This document shows, piece after piece, positions 7,951 through 15,629 of a stretch of 17,723 bases of DNA. The stretch's first letter is position 1. Each line of letters opens with the position of its first letter. The notes beneath the pieces are model-generated. The model was given only the letters and a program-made list of their open reading frames with translations. It had not been told where the DNA came from and ran no database searches. This DNA comes from an uncultured Rubrobacteraceae bacterium (lineage in GTDB: Bacteria; Actinomycetota; Rubrobacteria; Rubrobacterales; Rubrobacteraceae). Location of the stretch: positions 1-17,723 of the forward strand of contig CADCUW010000179.1 of NCBI GenBank assembly GCA_902805985.1. Direction: 5' to 3'. Both the position numbers and the translations under genes were made by a program.

Positions 7951-9117
7951 ATGCCCCGGCGCAGGATCACGGAGCCCTCCATGCCCCCGAGTATGGCCAA
8001 GGCGAAGAGCGAGAAGCTCAGGACCGGCTGGACCACCGGCGCCTGCTCCGCCGCCGCCGCCAAAGCCGCAGCATCGGCGCTGGCGAGCGGCGAGCCCCAG
8101 ACCCGGGTGGCTATAAGACTCCCCAAGAAGGGCGAGGAACGGCGAGTCGAGTTTCCTATCGAGCGGTGCGATCTCGGGCCTTCTTGGGCCGAGGTCGTCG
8201 TGGTCAAGGACGCCGGCGACGACCCCGACGTCACGGACGCCGCCCACATCACCGCCCGCGTCTCGTGGAAGGACGAGCCGGGCCTCGACCTCGACCGTGG
8301 CGAGGGCGTGGGGCTGGTGACGAAGCCAGGGCTCGGGCTTGCCGTAGGTGGCCCCGCCATAAACGACACCCCTCGGCGCATGATCTCCTACTCTGTGCGC
8401 GAGGCCCTCGACCCGCAAGAACGCGGCGTCCGCGTCGTCATCAGCGTCCCCGGCGGCGAGAAGATGGCGGAGAAGACGACCAACGCGCGCCTCGGCATCA
8501 TCGGGGGCATCTCCATCCTCGGCACGACCGGCATCGTCCGCCCGTTCTCGACCGCCGCGTGGGCCGCGAGCGTCGTGCAGGCCGTGAACGTCATGGGCGC
8601 CCAGGGGCACGGCACCTTCGTCCTCTCCACCGGAGGCCTGACGGAGAAGGCCGCCATGCGCCTCCTGCCTGACCTCGAAGAGGTGTGTTTTATAGAGGTG
8701 GGAGACTTTACCGGGCAGGCCATCAAGCGTGCCGTCGAGAACGGCCTCGGGACGTGCTTCTTCGTCGGGATGGCCGGCAAGATCTCCAAGCTCGCCGCCG
8801 GCGTGATGATGACCCACTGGACCCGCTCCAAGGTGGACAATGATCTGTTGTCCGAGGTGACGAAGAGGGCCGGCGGCGCCCCGGGTCTAGTAGAGGAGAT
8901 CAAGACCGCCAATACCGCCCGCCACGCCTACGAGCTCTGGCGCTCCGCGGACCTGAAGGAGGCCCCTCACCTGCTCTGCGAAGAAGCCGCGAAGAACCTG
9001 ACCGTCTACGCGGAAGACAAACTGGAGGTCCACGTAATCCTTGTGGACTTCGACACCCTCGACCCGGCCGGCTGGAGCCCCGGCGCCATCGAGAAGACGA
9101 CCTGGAACGCCGCATGA
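7951..9117 (+). CDS. cbiD: CbiD, cobalt-precorrin-5B C1-methyltransferase
   Basis: CbiD methylates C1 in the early-cobalt (anaerobic-type) route and replaces the oxygen-pathway CobF. The 388-residue protein has the family motif LRTGWTTGACSAAAAKAA near its N-terminus, then VSVPGGEKMAEKT-like residues (ISVPGGEKMAEKTTNARLG), GGISILGTTGIVRPFS and STGGLTEKAAMRLLP. Three ATG codons (7951, 7981 and 7993) compete. The first has AGGAGG at 7932-7937 with a long 13-base spacer; the second has GGAG at 7971-7974 with a six-base spacer and would give 378 residues. The first is annotated with modest certainty. Its presence, together with CbiX and CbiG, is a main reason to assign the early-cobalt chemistry. 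An eight-base gap precedes it, and the stop overlaps the cobL start (ATGA). Confidence 0.94.
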   Translation: MPRRRITEPSMPPSMAKAKSEKLRTGWTTGACSAAAAKAAASALASGEPQTRVAIRLPKKGEERRVEFPIERCDLGPSWAEVVVVKDAGDDPDVTDAAHITARVSWKDEPGLDLDRGEGVGLVTKPGLGLAVGGPAINDTPRRMISYSVREALDPQERGVRVVISVPGGEKMAEKTTNARLGIIGGISILGTTGIVRPFSTAAWAASVVQAVNVMGAQGHGTFVLSTGGLTEKAAMRLLPDLEEVCFIEVGDFTGQAIKRAVENGLGTCFFVGMAGKISKLAAGVMMTHWTRSKVDNDLLSEVTKRAGGAPGLVEEIKTANTARHAYELWRSADLKEAPHLLCEEAAKNLTVYAEDKLEVHVILVDFDTLDPAGWSPGAIEKTTWNAA

Positions 9118-10313
9118 GCCGCATCTCGGTGATCGGCCGCGACGGGAGCCCGCTGTCCCGGGCAGCCGCCGAATTGGTCGAAAGCGCCGCCATCGTCGTC
9201 GGCGGCAAGCGCCACCTCGAGGAGATTGCCGTCGGGTCAGACCGGGCGGTTGTCTTCGAGCGCGATCTCTCCGCCGCGCTCTCGCGCATAGAAGCGGAGA
9301 ATGGTCCGGTAGTCGTACTCGCCTCTGGAGACCCCGGTTTCTTCGGCATCACACGCCTTTTGGAAGAGCGGTTCGGGAGCGCGAACCTTCAAATCCTGCC
9401 GGCCGTTTCGTCCGTGGCCCTGGCGTTTGCGCGGGCGGGCCTCTCCTGGGACGACGCCGTCACCGTCAGCGCCCACGGGCGCGAGCCCCGACGCGCCGTC
9501 AACGTATGCCGGGCCCACCCGAAGGTCGCCGTCCTTACTTCTCCTGACTTCGGGCCGGCGGAGCTTGCCGGGTCGCTGGACGGCCTGGGCCGGACCTTCC
9601 TCGTCGCCGAGAGGCTCGGCGGGCCGGACGAGCGTGTGTTCCGCGGGGAGGCGGGGGGCGTCGCGGGCAGGAGTTGGGAGGACCCCAACGTGGTGCTCGT
9701 GCTGGATGAGGAGCGGGTCTCTGGGAAGGGTTGGATCTCCTCGGGCTACGGAGGCGTGGGCCGATGGGCGTTGCCGGAAGACGAGTTCGAGCACCGCTCG
9801 GGCATGATCACGAAGAGCTCCACCCGCGCCCTGGTCCTCTCGCGCCTCGGCCCCGGCCCCGGTGACCTCGTCTGGGACGTCGGCGCCGGCAGCGGTTCGG
9901 TCATCATCGAGTGCGCCCGGCTCGGTGCAGCCGCCATAGGCGTGGAACGCGACCCCGGGAGTTGCGCCCGTATCCGCCGCAACGCCGAACGCCACTCAGC
10001 CTACGTTGAGGTTGTGGAAGGTGCCGCACCGGACGCCCTGCGAGACTTGCCCGAGCCCGACGCCGTGTTCGTCGGGGGGACGGGCGGACCGTTCGAGGAG
10101 ATCGTCAAGCTCTGCGCCGTGAGGGCGCGGCGGTCGGTCGTGCTGACCCTCGTGGGGATAGAGCGGGTGGTGCCGGCTGGCAGGGTACTCGAGGACTGCG
10201 GCCTCGAGGTCGAGACCACGTTGTTGCAGACGTCCCCCTTAAAAGGAATAGCTTCCATGCACCGCATCGTGCCGGATAGCGCCGTATTCGTGGTCTGTGG
10301 GAGCCGGTCGTGA
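9114..10313 (+). CDS. cobL: CobL: CbiE-CbiT fusion, precorrin-6B C5,15-methyltransferase (decarboxylating)
   Basis: The 399-residue protein fuses two methyltransferases that methylate C5 and C15 and remove the C12 acetate carboxyl group. Residues 1 to about 205 are the CbiE tetrapyrrole methylase (VVVGGKRHLEE, LASGDPGFFGITR, PAVSSVALAFARAGLSWDD). Residues from about 220 on are the CbiT Rossmann-fold methyltransferase, with HRSGMITK (from His227), the SAM-binding DVGAGSGS (255-262), and an acidic GVERDP that probably binds the ribose. The family normally reads DDEFEH or similar before the CbiT part, and here EDEFEHRSG fits. The start ATG overlaps the cbiD stop; the stop overlaps the next GTG (GTGA). 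The precorrin-6A reductase that should act just before it is not in the window. Confidence 0.95.
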   Translation: MSRISVIGRDGSPLSRAAAELVESAAIVVGGKRHLEEIAVGSDRAVVFERDLSAALSRIEAENGPVVVLASGDPGFFGITRLLEERFGSANLQILPAVSSVALAFARAGLSWDDAVTVSAHGREPRRAVNVCRAHPKVAVLTSPDFGPAELAGSLDGLGRTFLVAERLGGPDERVFRGEAGGVAGRSWEDPNVVLVLDEERVSGKGWISSGYGGVGRWALPEDEFEHRSGMITKSSTRALVLSRLGPGPGDLVWDVGAGSGSVIIECARLGAAAIGVERDPGSCARIRRNAERHSAYVEVVEGAAPDALRDLPEPDAVFVGGTGGPFEEIVKLCAVRARRSVVLTLVGIERVVPAGRVLEDCGLEVETTLLQTSPLKGIASMHRIVPDSAVFVVCGSRS

Positions 10314-11995
10314 TCGGCCTGGTAGCGGCCACCGAAAACGGCCGCCGCAACGCCGCCCACCTCGCAACGTCCTGGGACGATGCCCGGCTCTACGAGGGCC
10401 GTCCGAGAGAGGCCCTCCACCGGGCCTGGGTGGAGTGCGACGCCGTCGTCCTCTTCCTCGCCACCGGTGCCGCCGTCCGCCTCATCGCCCCACTCCTACA
10501 GGACAAACATTCCGACCCCGGCGTGGTGGCCGTGGACGACGCGAGCCTGTTCGCGGTCTCTCTCTGCGGCGGCCATGATGGCGGCGCCAACGAACTCGCC
10601 GGGCGGGTCGCCGACTCTCTGGGCGCCACGCCCGTCGTCACCACCGCGAGCGATGGGTTGGGCCTCCCGGCCCTCGACTCTTTCGGCAGGGACCTCGGCC
10701 TGCGGTTGGAGGATGGCTCGGACCTGGCCGTTGTGGGGGCGGCGCTCGTCTCTGGCGAGACCGTTCGCCTCTTTTCCGACCGCCGTCTGCCGCTCGGGCC
10801 GTTGCCGGAGAACGTCGTCCGCGTAGACGGGCCCGAGCCGCCGCTCCTGTTCGTCTCCGACCGGACCGCCGACGTGCCGCGCCCGGCGGTCGTCTACAGG
10901 CCGCCCTCGCTCGTGGCCGGGGTCGGATGCAGCCGGGGGGCTTCGGCGGAGGAGATCTTGGGCCTGCTTCGCGCCTCGCTCGCGGAGGCCGGTCTCTCGG
11001 AGGGAAGCGTCGCCGCCCTCGCGAGCGTCGACGCGAAGCGCGACGAGGCGGGACTCATCGAGGTCGCGGAGAGGCTCGGCGTGCCTGTGCGGTTCCATCC
11101 GGCCGAAGAGCTGGCGGAGATAGAGACGCCCAACCCTTCTCCGGTGGTGCGGGAGGCGGTGGGGACGCCGAGCGTGGCGGAGGCTGCGGTGCTGGTCTCC
11201 GGGGCGGAGCTGATCCTCCAGAAGCGGAAGTCCGCGATGGCGACGGTGGCCCTGGGACGGTTACCGGTCCGGGGAAAGCTGATGCTGGTCAGCCTCGGGC
11301 CGGGGGAGGAGGGCCTCATCCCACCGCTCGCCCGCGACGCCCTGGCCGCCTCGGAGCTCGTCGTCGGCCTGGACCAGTACGTGGACCGCGTCCGCCACCT
11401 CCTGCGGCCCGGAACGCGGGTCCTCACGATGCCGCTCGGGGACGAGATCGCGCGCGCCGAGGCGGCCATAGAGGAGGCCCGCTCCGGCGGCGCCGTCTCC
11501 CTGGTCTCCAGCGGCGACGTCGGGGTCTACGCGATGGCCTCACCGGCGCTGGAGCTCGCGGGGGAGGACGTTGAAGTCGTCGTGGTGCCGGGCGTGACGG
11601 CGGCGCAGGCGGCGGCCTCTTTGCTCGGCTCGCCGCTCGGTCACGACCACGCCTCGATCAGCCTCTCAGACCTCCTGACGCCGTGGGAGGTCATAGAGCG
11701 CCGCGTGGAAGCGGCGGGCCTCGGGGACTTCGTCGTCTCCCTGTACAACCCGCGCTCGAAGGGACGCGACTGGCAACTGGGCAAGGTCAAGGAGATGCTG
11801 CTGAACCATCGCCCGCCGGACACCCCGGTCGGCATCGTGCGGGACGCCTACCGCCCGACGCAGAGGGTGGACCTCACGGACCTCGCCTCCCTGCGCCCCG
11901 AAGAGGTGGACATGCTGACGGTCGTCGTGGTCGGCAGCTCGCAGACGAGGCTGGTCGCCGGGCGCATGGTGACGCCGCGGGGCTACCTGTCGTGA
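10310..11995 (+). CDS. cobJ: CbiG-CobJ fusion: lactone hydrolase plus precorrin-3B (cobalt-factor III) C17-methyltransferase
   Basis: The 561-residue protein joins two consecutive pathway steps. Residues 1 to about 320 match CbiG, which opens the ring-A lactone in cobalt-precorrin-5A with loss of acetaldehyde: LFLATGAAVRLIAPLL near the N-terminus, then CGGHDGGANELA, then the C-terminal CobE-like part with GVGCSRG (204-210) and SVDAKRDEAGL. Residues about 324-561 match CobJ/CbiH, which methylates C17 and contracts the ring: LVSLGPG, SSGDVGVYAMASPALE, VPGVTAAQAAASLLGSPLGHD, SLYNPRSKGRDWQL. The GTG start at 10310 overlaps the cobL stop, with GGGAG six bases upstream. The fusion could channel the contracted intermediate, although CobM acts between the two chemical steps. 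No CobG-type monooxygenase is present, which favours oxygen-independent contraction. Confidence 0.94.
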   Translation: MIGLVAATENGRRNAAHLATSWDDARLYEGRPREALHRAWVECDAVVLFLATGAAVRLIAPLLQDKHSDPGVVAVDDASLFAVSLCGGHDGGANELAGRVADSLGATPVVTTASDGLGLPALDSFGRDLGLRLEDGSDLAVVGAALVSGETVRLFSDRRLPLGPLPENVVRVDGPEPPLLFVSDRTADVPRPAVVYRPPSLVAGVGCSRGASAEEILGLLRASLAEAGLSEGSVAALASVDAKRDEAGLIEVAERLGVPVRFHPAEELAEIETPNPSPVVREAVGTPSVAEAAVLVSGAELILQKRKSAMATVALGRLPVRGKLMLVSLGPGEEGLIPPLARDALAASELVVGLDQYVDRVRHLLRPGTRVLTMPLGDEIARAEAAIEEARSGGAVSLVSSGDVGVYAMASPALELAGEDVEVVVVPGVTAAQAAASLLGSPLGHDHASISLSDLLTPWEVIERRVEAAGLGDFVVSLYNPRSKGRDWQLGKVKEMLLNHRPPDTPVGIVRDAYRPTQRVDLTDLASLRPEEVDMLTVVVVGSSQTRLVAGRMVTPRGYLS

Positions 11996-12195
11996 GGAGC
12001 GTCTTCGCCGTCACGGACGCCTGCGCGGGTTGCGGCGCCTGCATAAAGACCTGTCCGGAGAAGGCGATCCAACCCGCGCCGAGGGGTTACGGTTCGCCCC
12101 TGATCGTGCTCGAAGGCCGCTGCTCGGGCTGCGCCGAATGCGCCGAAGTCTGCCCCGTATCCGCCTGCGTCGAGTTGCTGCTGGAGGAAGATTGA
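11992..12195 (+). CDS. Small 2[4Fe-4S] ferredoxin within the cobalamin operon
   Basis: This 67-residue protein has two classic cluster motifs, CAGCGACIKTCP (Cys11, 14, 17, 21) and CSGCAECAEVCP (Cys44, 47, 50, 54), with one additional Cys59. It has no signal peptide or membrane segment and should be a cytoplasmic electron carrier. The GTG start overlaps the cbiG-cobJ stop (GTGA) and the TGA overlaps the TTG of cobH, so it is locked into the operon. By inference it may feed electrons to a corrin step: reduction of the missing precorrin-6A stage, reduction of Co(II) before CobO, or support of ring contraction by the adjacent CobJ domain. A free-standing replacement for the Fe-S extension seen in CbiH60-type enzymes is another option. 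The sequence shows only the ferredoxin identity. Confidence 0.9.
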   Translation: MRSVFAVTDACAGCGACIKTCPEKAIQPAPRGYGSPLIVLEGRCSGCAECAEVCPVSACVELLLEED

Positions 12196-12791
12196 GGCGC
12201 GTCCACCCCATAGAAGCCGAGAGCTACCGGATCCTACGCGAGATGGTGGACCTCTCGCACTTCGGGCCTCTGGGCCGGGCCGTCGCAGAACGCGTTATCC
12301 ACGCCTCCGCGGACCCGGATTACGGGACGAGCCTCGTCCTGGACGAGCCGACGCTCGAAGTCGGTCTCGAAGCCCTGCGCCGCGACGCGTCTATCGTCAC
12401 GGACGTCCACATGGTGGCCGCGGGCATCACCTCCAGGGAGACGACCTGCCTCGTCTCTGACCCAAGGGCGCGGGACCTCTCCGAAGAGCTCCACATCACG
12501 CGGTCGGCGGCCGGGTTCCGGCTCGCGGCCGGGGAGGTAGGGTCCGGGGCCCTCTGGGTCGTCGGGAACGCCCCGACAGCACTGTTCGAGCTGTTGAAAA
12601 CGGACAGCCGTCCGGCGCTCGTCATCGGCCTTCCGGTCGGTTTCGTCGGCGCGGCGGAGTCGAAGGAGGCTCTCTTGCGGAGCGATCTTGCGGGTGTGGC
12701 GAACCGGGGGCCGAAGGGTGGCTCCGCGGTCGCGGCGGCGGCGTTGAACGCGCTTATCTACTACGAGGAGGAAGATGCAGAAGATCGTTAG
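12192..12791 (+). CDS. cobH: Precorrin-8X methylmutase (CobH/CbiC)
   Basis: It moves the C11 methyl group to C12, giving (hydrogeno)cobyrinic acid. The 199-residue protein starts at TTG 12192 (TTGA overlap with the ferredoxin stop), preceded by GGAGG at 12183-12187. The N-terminus HPIEAESYRIL is typical. ERVIHASADPDYG holds His37, which aligns by motif with the family's catalytic histidine. Further signatures are TDVHMVAAGI, a GNAPTALFELL segment and IGLPVGFVGAAESKE, then NRGPKGGSAVAAAALNAL at the C-terminus. The stop is TAG, and the gene overlaps cbiX by 17 bases. Full-length and apparently intact. Confidence 0.95.
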   Translation: MRRVHPIEAESYRILREMVDLSHFGPLGRAVAERVIHASADPDYGTSLVLDEPTLEVGLEALRRDASIVTDVHMVAAGITSRETTCLVSDPRARDLSEELHITRSAAGFRLAAGEVGSGALWVVGNAPTALFELLKTDSRPALVIGLPVGFVGAAESKEALLRSDLAGVANRGPKGGSAVAAAALNALIYYEEEDAEDR

Positions 12792-13710
12792 CATCGGGAA
12801 GAAGAACGGTAACGACAGCAGGAAGCCCGCGTTCCTGGTCGTGGGCCACGGCAGCCGCGACCCGCGGGGCGCCAAGGAGTTCCACGAGCTCGTCGGGCTG
12901 CTCAGGGAGCGGAATCCTGGCCTCTCGGTGGAGGGAGGATTTATCGAGCTCTCGCGGCCCCCGATCTCTGAGTGCGTGAACCGACTGGCGGAGGAAGGGG
13001 CGCGGAACGTCGCGGCGGTCCCCCTCATGCTGCTGGCCGCCGGCCACGCCAAGGACGACATACCGGCAACGCTGGTGCGCGAGGGGATGGATCACCCCGA
13101 GATGGACTTCCGCTACGGCCGCGCCCTCGGCGTCCGGCCCGAGCTATTGGAGCTGATGGAAGAGCGGATCTCCGCCGTCGTCCCCGAGGCCGAGAAACCC
13201 GACACGGCCGTCCTTGTCGTCGGGCGCGGCTCCTCCGACCCCGACGCGAACTCGGACATCGCCAAGATAACGCGCCTCTTCTACGAGGGCCGCCCCTACC
13301 CGATGGTCGAGAGCGCCTTCATCAGCATGACCCCGCCCGGTGTGGAGGAGGGCCTCGACCGCCTCCGCAGGCTGGGTGCTGCGCGGATCGTCGTCTTCTC
13401 GTACTTCCTCTTCACGGGCGTCCTCGAGGAGCGCATCAGGGACCGGGCCGAGGCCTTCGCGGCCGGGAACCCGGAGGTCGAGGTGCGCTACGCCGGCTAC
13501 TTCGGCCCGGACGCGCGGGTGGCGGACCTGCTCGCGGAGCGCTACGCCGAGGCCGTGGAGGGGGACATCCGGATGAACTGCGACGTCTGCGTTCACCGGG
13601 TCGCGTTGCCCGGGTTCGAGGAGAAGGTCGGCGCCCCGGCCACACCCCACTACCACCCCGACGAGCCGGGCCATAGTCACGACCATTCGCACGGCCACCA
13701 TCACCACTAG
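12775..13710 (+). CDS. cbiX: CbiX, long-type sirohydrochlorin cobaltochelatase with MXCXXC motif and His-rich tail
   Basis: CbiX inserts Co(II) into sirohydrochlorin without ATP, the early-cobalt entry point. The 311-residue protein contains two chelatase-fold repeats. The first has VVGHGSRDPRGA with the likely catalytic His25 and MLLAAGHAKDDIP; the second has VVGRGSSDPDANSD, where Arg replaces His, suggesting that only one half is catalytic. MNCDVC (267-272) matches the MXCXXC motif known in the long CbiX of Bacillus megaterium, which binds a [4Fe-4S] cluster. The last 20 residues (292-311) contain ten histidines and probably store or deliver metal. The ATG at 12775 is preceded by GAGGAGGAAG. 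A generic CbiX/ferrochelatase-family protein is the only alternative; the tail and cluster motif favour cobalt. Confidence 0.94.
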   Translation: MQKIVSIGKKNGNDSRKPAFLVVGHGSRDPRGAKEFHELVGLLRERNPGLSVEGGFIELSRPPISECVNRLAEEGARNVAAVPLMLLAAGHAKDDIPATLVREGMDHPEMDFRYGRALGVRPELLELMEERISAVVPEAEKPDTAVLVVGRGSSDPDANSDIAKITRLFYEGRPYPMVESAFISMTPPGVEEGLDRLRRLGAARIVVFSYFLFTGVLEERIRDRAEAFAAGNPEVEVRYAGYFGPDARVADLLAERYAEAVEGDIRMNCDVCVHRVALPGFEEKVGAPATPHYHPDEPGHSHDHSHGHHHH

Positions 13711-13719
13711 GCGGCCCGC

Positions 13720-14781
13720 TTGAGCCTGGAAGACAGGGTGATGGAGCTTGCGGCGGAGATACCGCCGCCAGACGAGCGCGCTGTAGAGGAGGCCGGGCGG
13801 CGCCAGCGCGCGCTCTCCAAGCCGCCGGGCAGCCTGGGGCGACTGGAGGAGCTCGGCCTGCGGCTCGCGGGCGTGGTGGGGGAGTGCCCGCCGCCCGTGC
13901 CGGTGAGCCCTGCGGTCGTGGTCTGCGCCGGGGACCACGGTGTCCTGGAGCGGGGCGTCTCGCCGTGGCCGCGGGAGGTGACGGCGGCGATGGTCCGGAA
14001 CTTCTGCGCCGGCGGGGCGGCCGTCAACGCCTTGGCGAAGACCGTCGGGGCGCGGGTCAGCGTGCTCGACGTCGGGGTGGCCTCCGCGTTGGAGCGGCAT
14101 CCGTCGCTGCGCGGGGCGAAGGTCAGGCCCGGGACGGACGACCTGAGCCGGGGAGTGGCGATGGGCCGGGAAGAGGCGGCGAGGGCCGTGCTCGCGGGGG
14201 CCGGCGTCGCGGAGGAGCTCGTCGAGAGCGGTGGGGTGGACTTGCTCGTTACCGGGGACATGGGCATCGGGAACACGACGCCGGCGGCGGCGCTCATCTC
14301 CGCTTTCACCGGCCGTTCCCCGGAGGAGACCACGGGCCGCGGCACCGGCATAGACGACGAGACCTACGAGCTCAAGGTCGGGGTGGTGCGGGAGGCGTTG
14401 GCGTTGCACGCGCCTGATCCCGATGATCCCATAAACGTCCTCGCGGCCGTTGGTGGGCTGGAGCACGCGGCCATCGTCGGTGTGATCCTGATGGGAGCCG
14501 CCTGCGGAGTGCCCGTCGTCCTCGACGGCGTCGTCTCCAACGCCGCCGCGCTCGCCGCCCGAGCCCTCGCCCCCGATTCTGTCGCGTACGTCATCGCCGG
14601 CCACCTCTCGGCGGAACCCGGCGCCCGCATCGCCCTCGACTCCATGGACCTCCGACCGCTTCTAAACCTGGATATGCGCCTCGGAGAGGGGACCGGCGGC
14701 CTGCTCGCCGTCCCACTCGTTCAGGCCGCCGTCCGCGCGCTCGGTGAGATGGCGACGCTGGAAGAGCTCGGTTTCGGTTGA
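13720..14781 (+). CDS. cobT: Nicotinate-nucleotide:dimethylbenzimidazole phosphoribosyltransferase
   Basis: CobT activates the lower-ligand base by attaching it to ribose phosphate from nicotinate mononucleotide. The 353-residue protein has KPPGSLGRLEELG (34-46), VVCAGDHGVLERGVSPWP, TGDMGIGNTTPAAAL (178-192), GRGTGIDD, and LGEGTGG near the C-terminus, where Glu323 corresponds to the family's catalytic glutamate. The TTG at 13720 is annotated, nine bases after cbiX, with AGGCGG at 13711-13714 region as a weak binding site; ATG 13741 (346 residues) or GTG 13738 are plausible alternatives. The name should not be confused with the proteobacterial chelatase subunit also called CobT. Its TGA overlaps the birA TTG. 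Confidence 0.95.
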   Translation: MSLEDRVMELAAEIPPPDERAVEEAGRRQRALSKPPGSLGRLEELGLRLAGVVGECPPPVPVSPAVVVCAGDHGVLERGVSPWPREVTAAMVRNFCAGGAAVNALAKTVGARVSVLDVGVASALERHPSLRGAKVRPGTDDLSRGVAMGREEAARAVLAGAGVAEELVESGGVDLLVTGDMGIGNTTPAAALISAFTGRSPEETTGRGTGIDDETYELKVGVVREALALHAPDPDDPINVLAAVGGLEHAAIVGVILMGAACGVPVVLDGVVSNAAALAARALAPDSVAYVIAGHLSAEPGARIALDSMDLRPLLNLDMRLGEGTGGLLAVPLVQAAVRALGEMATLEELGFG

Positions 14782-15593
14782 GGGGGCTAACCGGGGAGTC
14801 CATCCGCTCCCTCGGAAGCCCGCTCGCCCGCGTCGTAGAGGTACACGAGGCCCTGGCATCCACCCAGGACCGTGCGCGCGAGCTGGCCCGGGCCGGCGCC
14901 CCGCACGGCACGCTAGTCGTGGCGGGCGTCCAGACCGGCGGGCGTGGGAGGCTTCGGCGGGCGTGGGGCTCGCCCGAGGGCGGGCTCTGGATGTCCCTCG
15001 TCCTCCGCCCCGACCTCGAAGCCGCTGCGGCCCCCCGTGTTACCCAGACGGCCGCCGTCGCGGTGGCGAAAGCCCTGCGGGAGCTCGGGGCGAACGTCGG
15101 CATCAAGTGGCCCAACGACCTGCTCGTGGAGCCGGGCGGGCGCAAGATCTGCGGTATCCTGGCAGAATCGGGCATTCGGGGGGCGGCACCGCCAGAAGCA
15201 TCCTGCGTGGACCACGCCATCCTCGGCGTCGGCCTCAACGCCAACCTCGACCCCGAAGACCTCGGCGTCCCGGATAGCGAGGTCGCCACCCTCCGCCACG
15301 GGCTCGGTCGCGACGTGGAATCCCTCGACCTTCTCCGGCACCTGCTCCGTAACCTCGAAGATGAACTCGACCGCATACACGACTTCGCAGCCATCCTCGA
15401 CGACTGGCGCGTTCTCAACGTGACCCTCGGGGAGCGGGTTCGTGTCAGGCGCTCCGGCGAGACCCTGGAGGGCCGTGCCGTGGACCTGGGTCCGGGAGGA
15501 GAGCTACACCTGCAGACGGCCGACGGTCTCGTGGAACTCTACGAGGGCGAGGTGGAGCAACTGCGCCGGGACATCGGCGACCGCGCCGTGTGA
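14778..15593 (+). CDS. birA: Biotin--[acetyl-CoA-carboxylase] ligase, class I (no DNA-binding domain)
   Basis: The 271-residue protein activates biotin as biotinyl-AMP and attaches it to carrier lysines of carboxylases. Motifs are TQDRARELA, QTGGRGRLRRAW (52-63, the biotinyl-AMP loop), KWPNDLL (110-116) and GRKICGILAE (121-130), then GVGLNANLD. A C-terminal SH3-like domain follows (LGERVRVRRSGETLEGRAVDL). The N-terminal winged helix of the E. coli repressor form is absent, so it should not regulate transcription. The TTG start overlaps the cobT stop (TTGA), making it the last gene of the operon. The link to B12 is unexplained; by inference, biotin-dependent propionyl-CoA carboxylase and B12-dependent methylmalonyl-CoA mutase act in one pathway. 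No clear terminator follows it. Confidence 0.94.
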   Translation: MRGLTGESIRSLGSPLARVVEVHEALASTQDRARELARAGAPHGTLVVAGVQTGGRGRLRRAWGSPEGGLWMSLVLRPDLEAAAAPRVTQTAAVAVAKALRELGANVGIKWPNDLLVEPGGRKICGILAESGIRGAAPPEASCVDHAILGVGLNANLDPEDLGVPDSEVATLRHGLGRDVESLDLLRHLLRNLEDELDRIHDFAAILDDWRVLNVTLGERVRVRRSGETLEGRAVDLGPGGELHLQTADGLVELYEGEVEQLRRDIGDRAV

Positions 15594-15629
15594 CGCGACG
15601 GTTCCCGCGCCGCCCCTGGACTCCTCGCC

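Noticed and set aside
13144..14604. Long - strand open frame (486 codons) across cbiX and cobT
   Set aside because: Antisense shadow of two clear genes; no recognisable domain or coherent composition.
1..15593. Cobalamin riboswitch or internal promoter within the operon
   Set aside because: Junctions overlap or leave at most nine bases, and no B12-box-like sequence was noticed; any such element must be upstream of the window.
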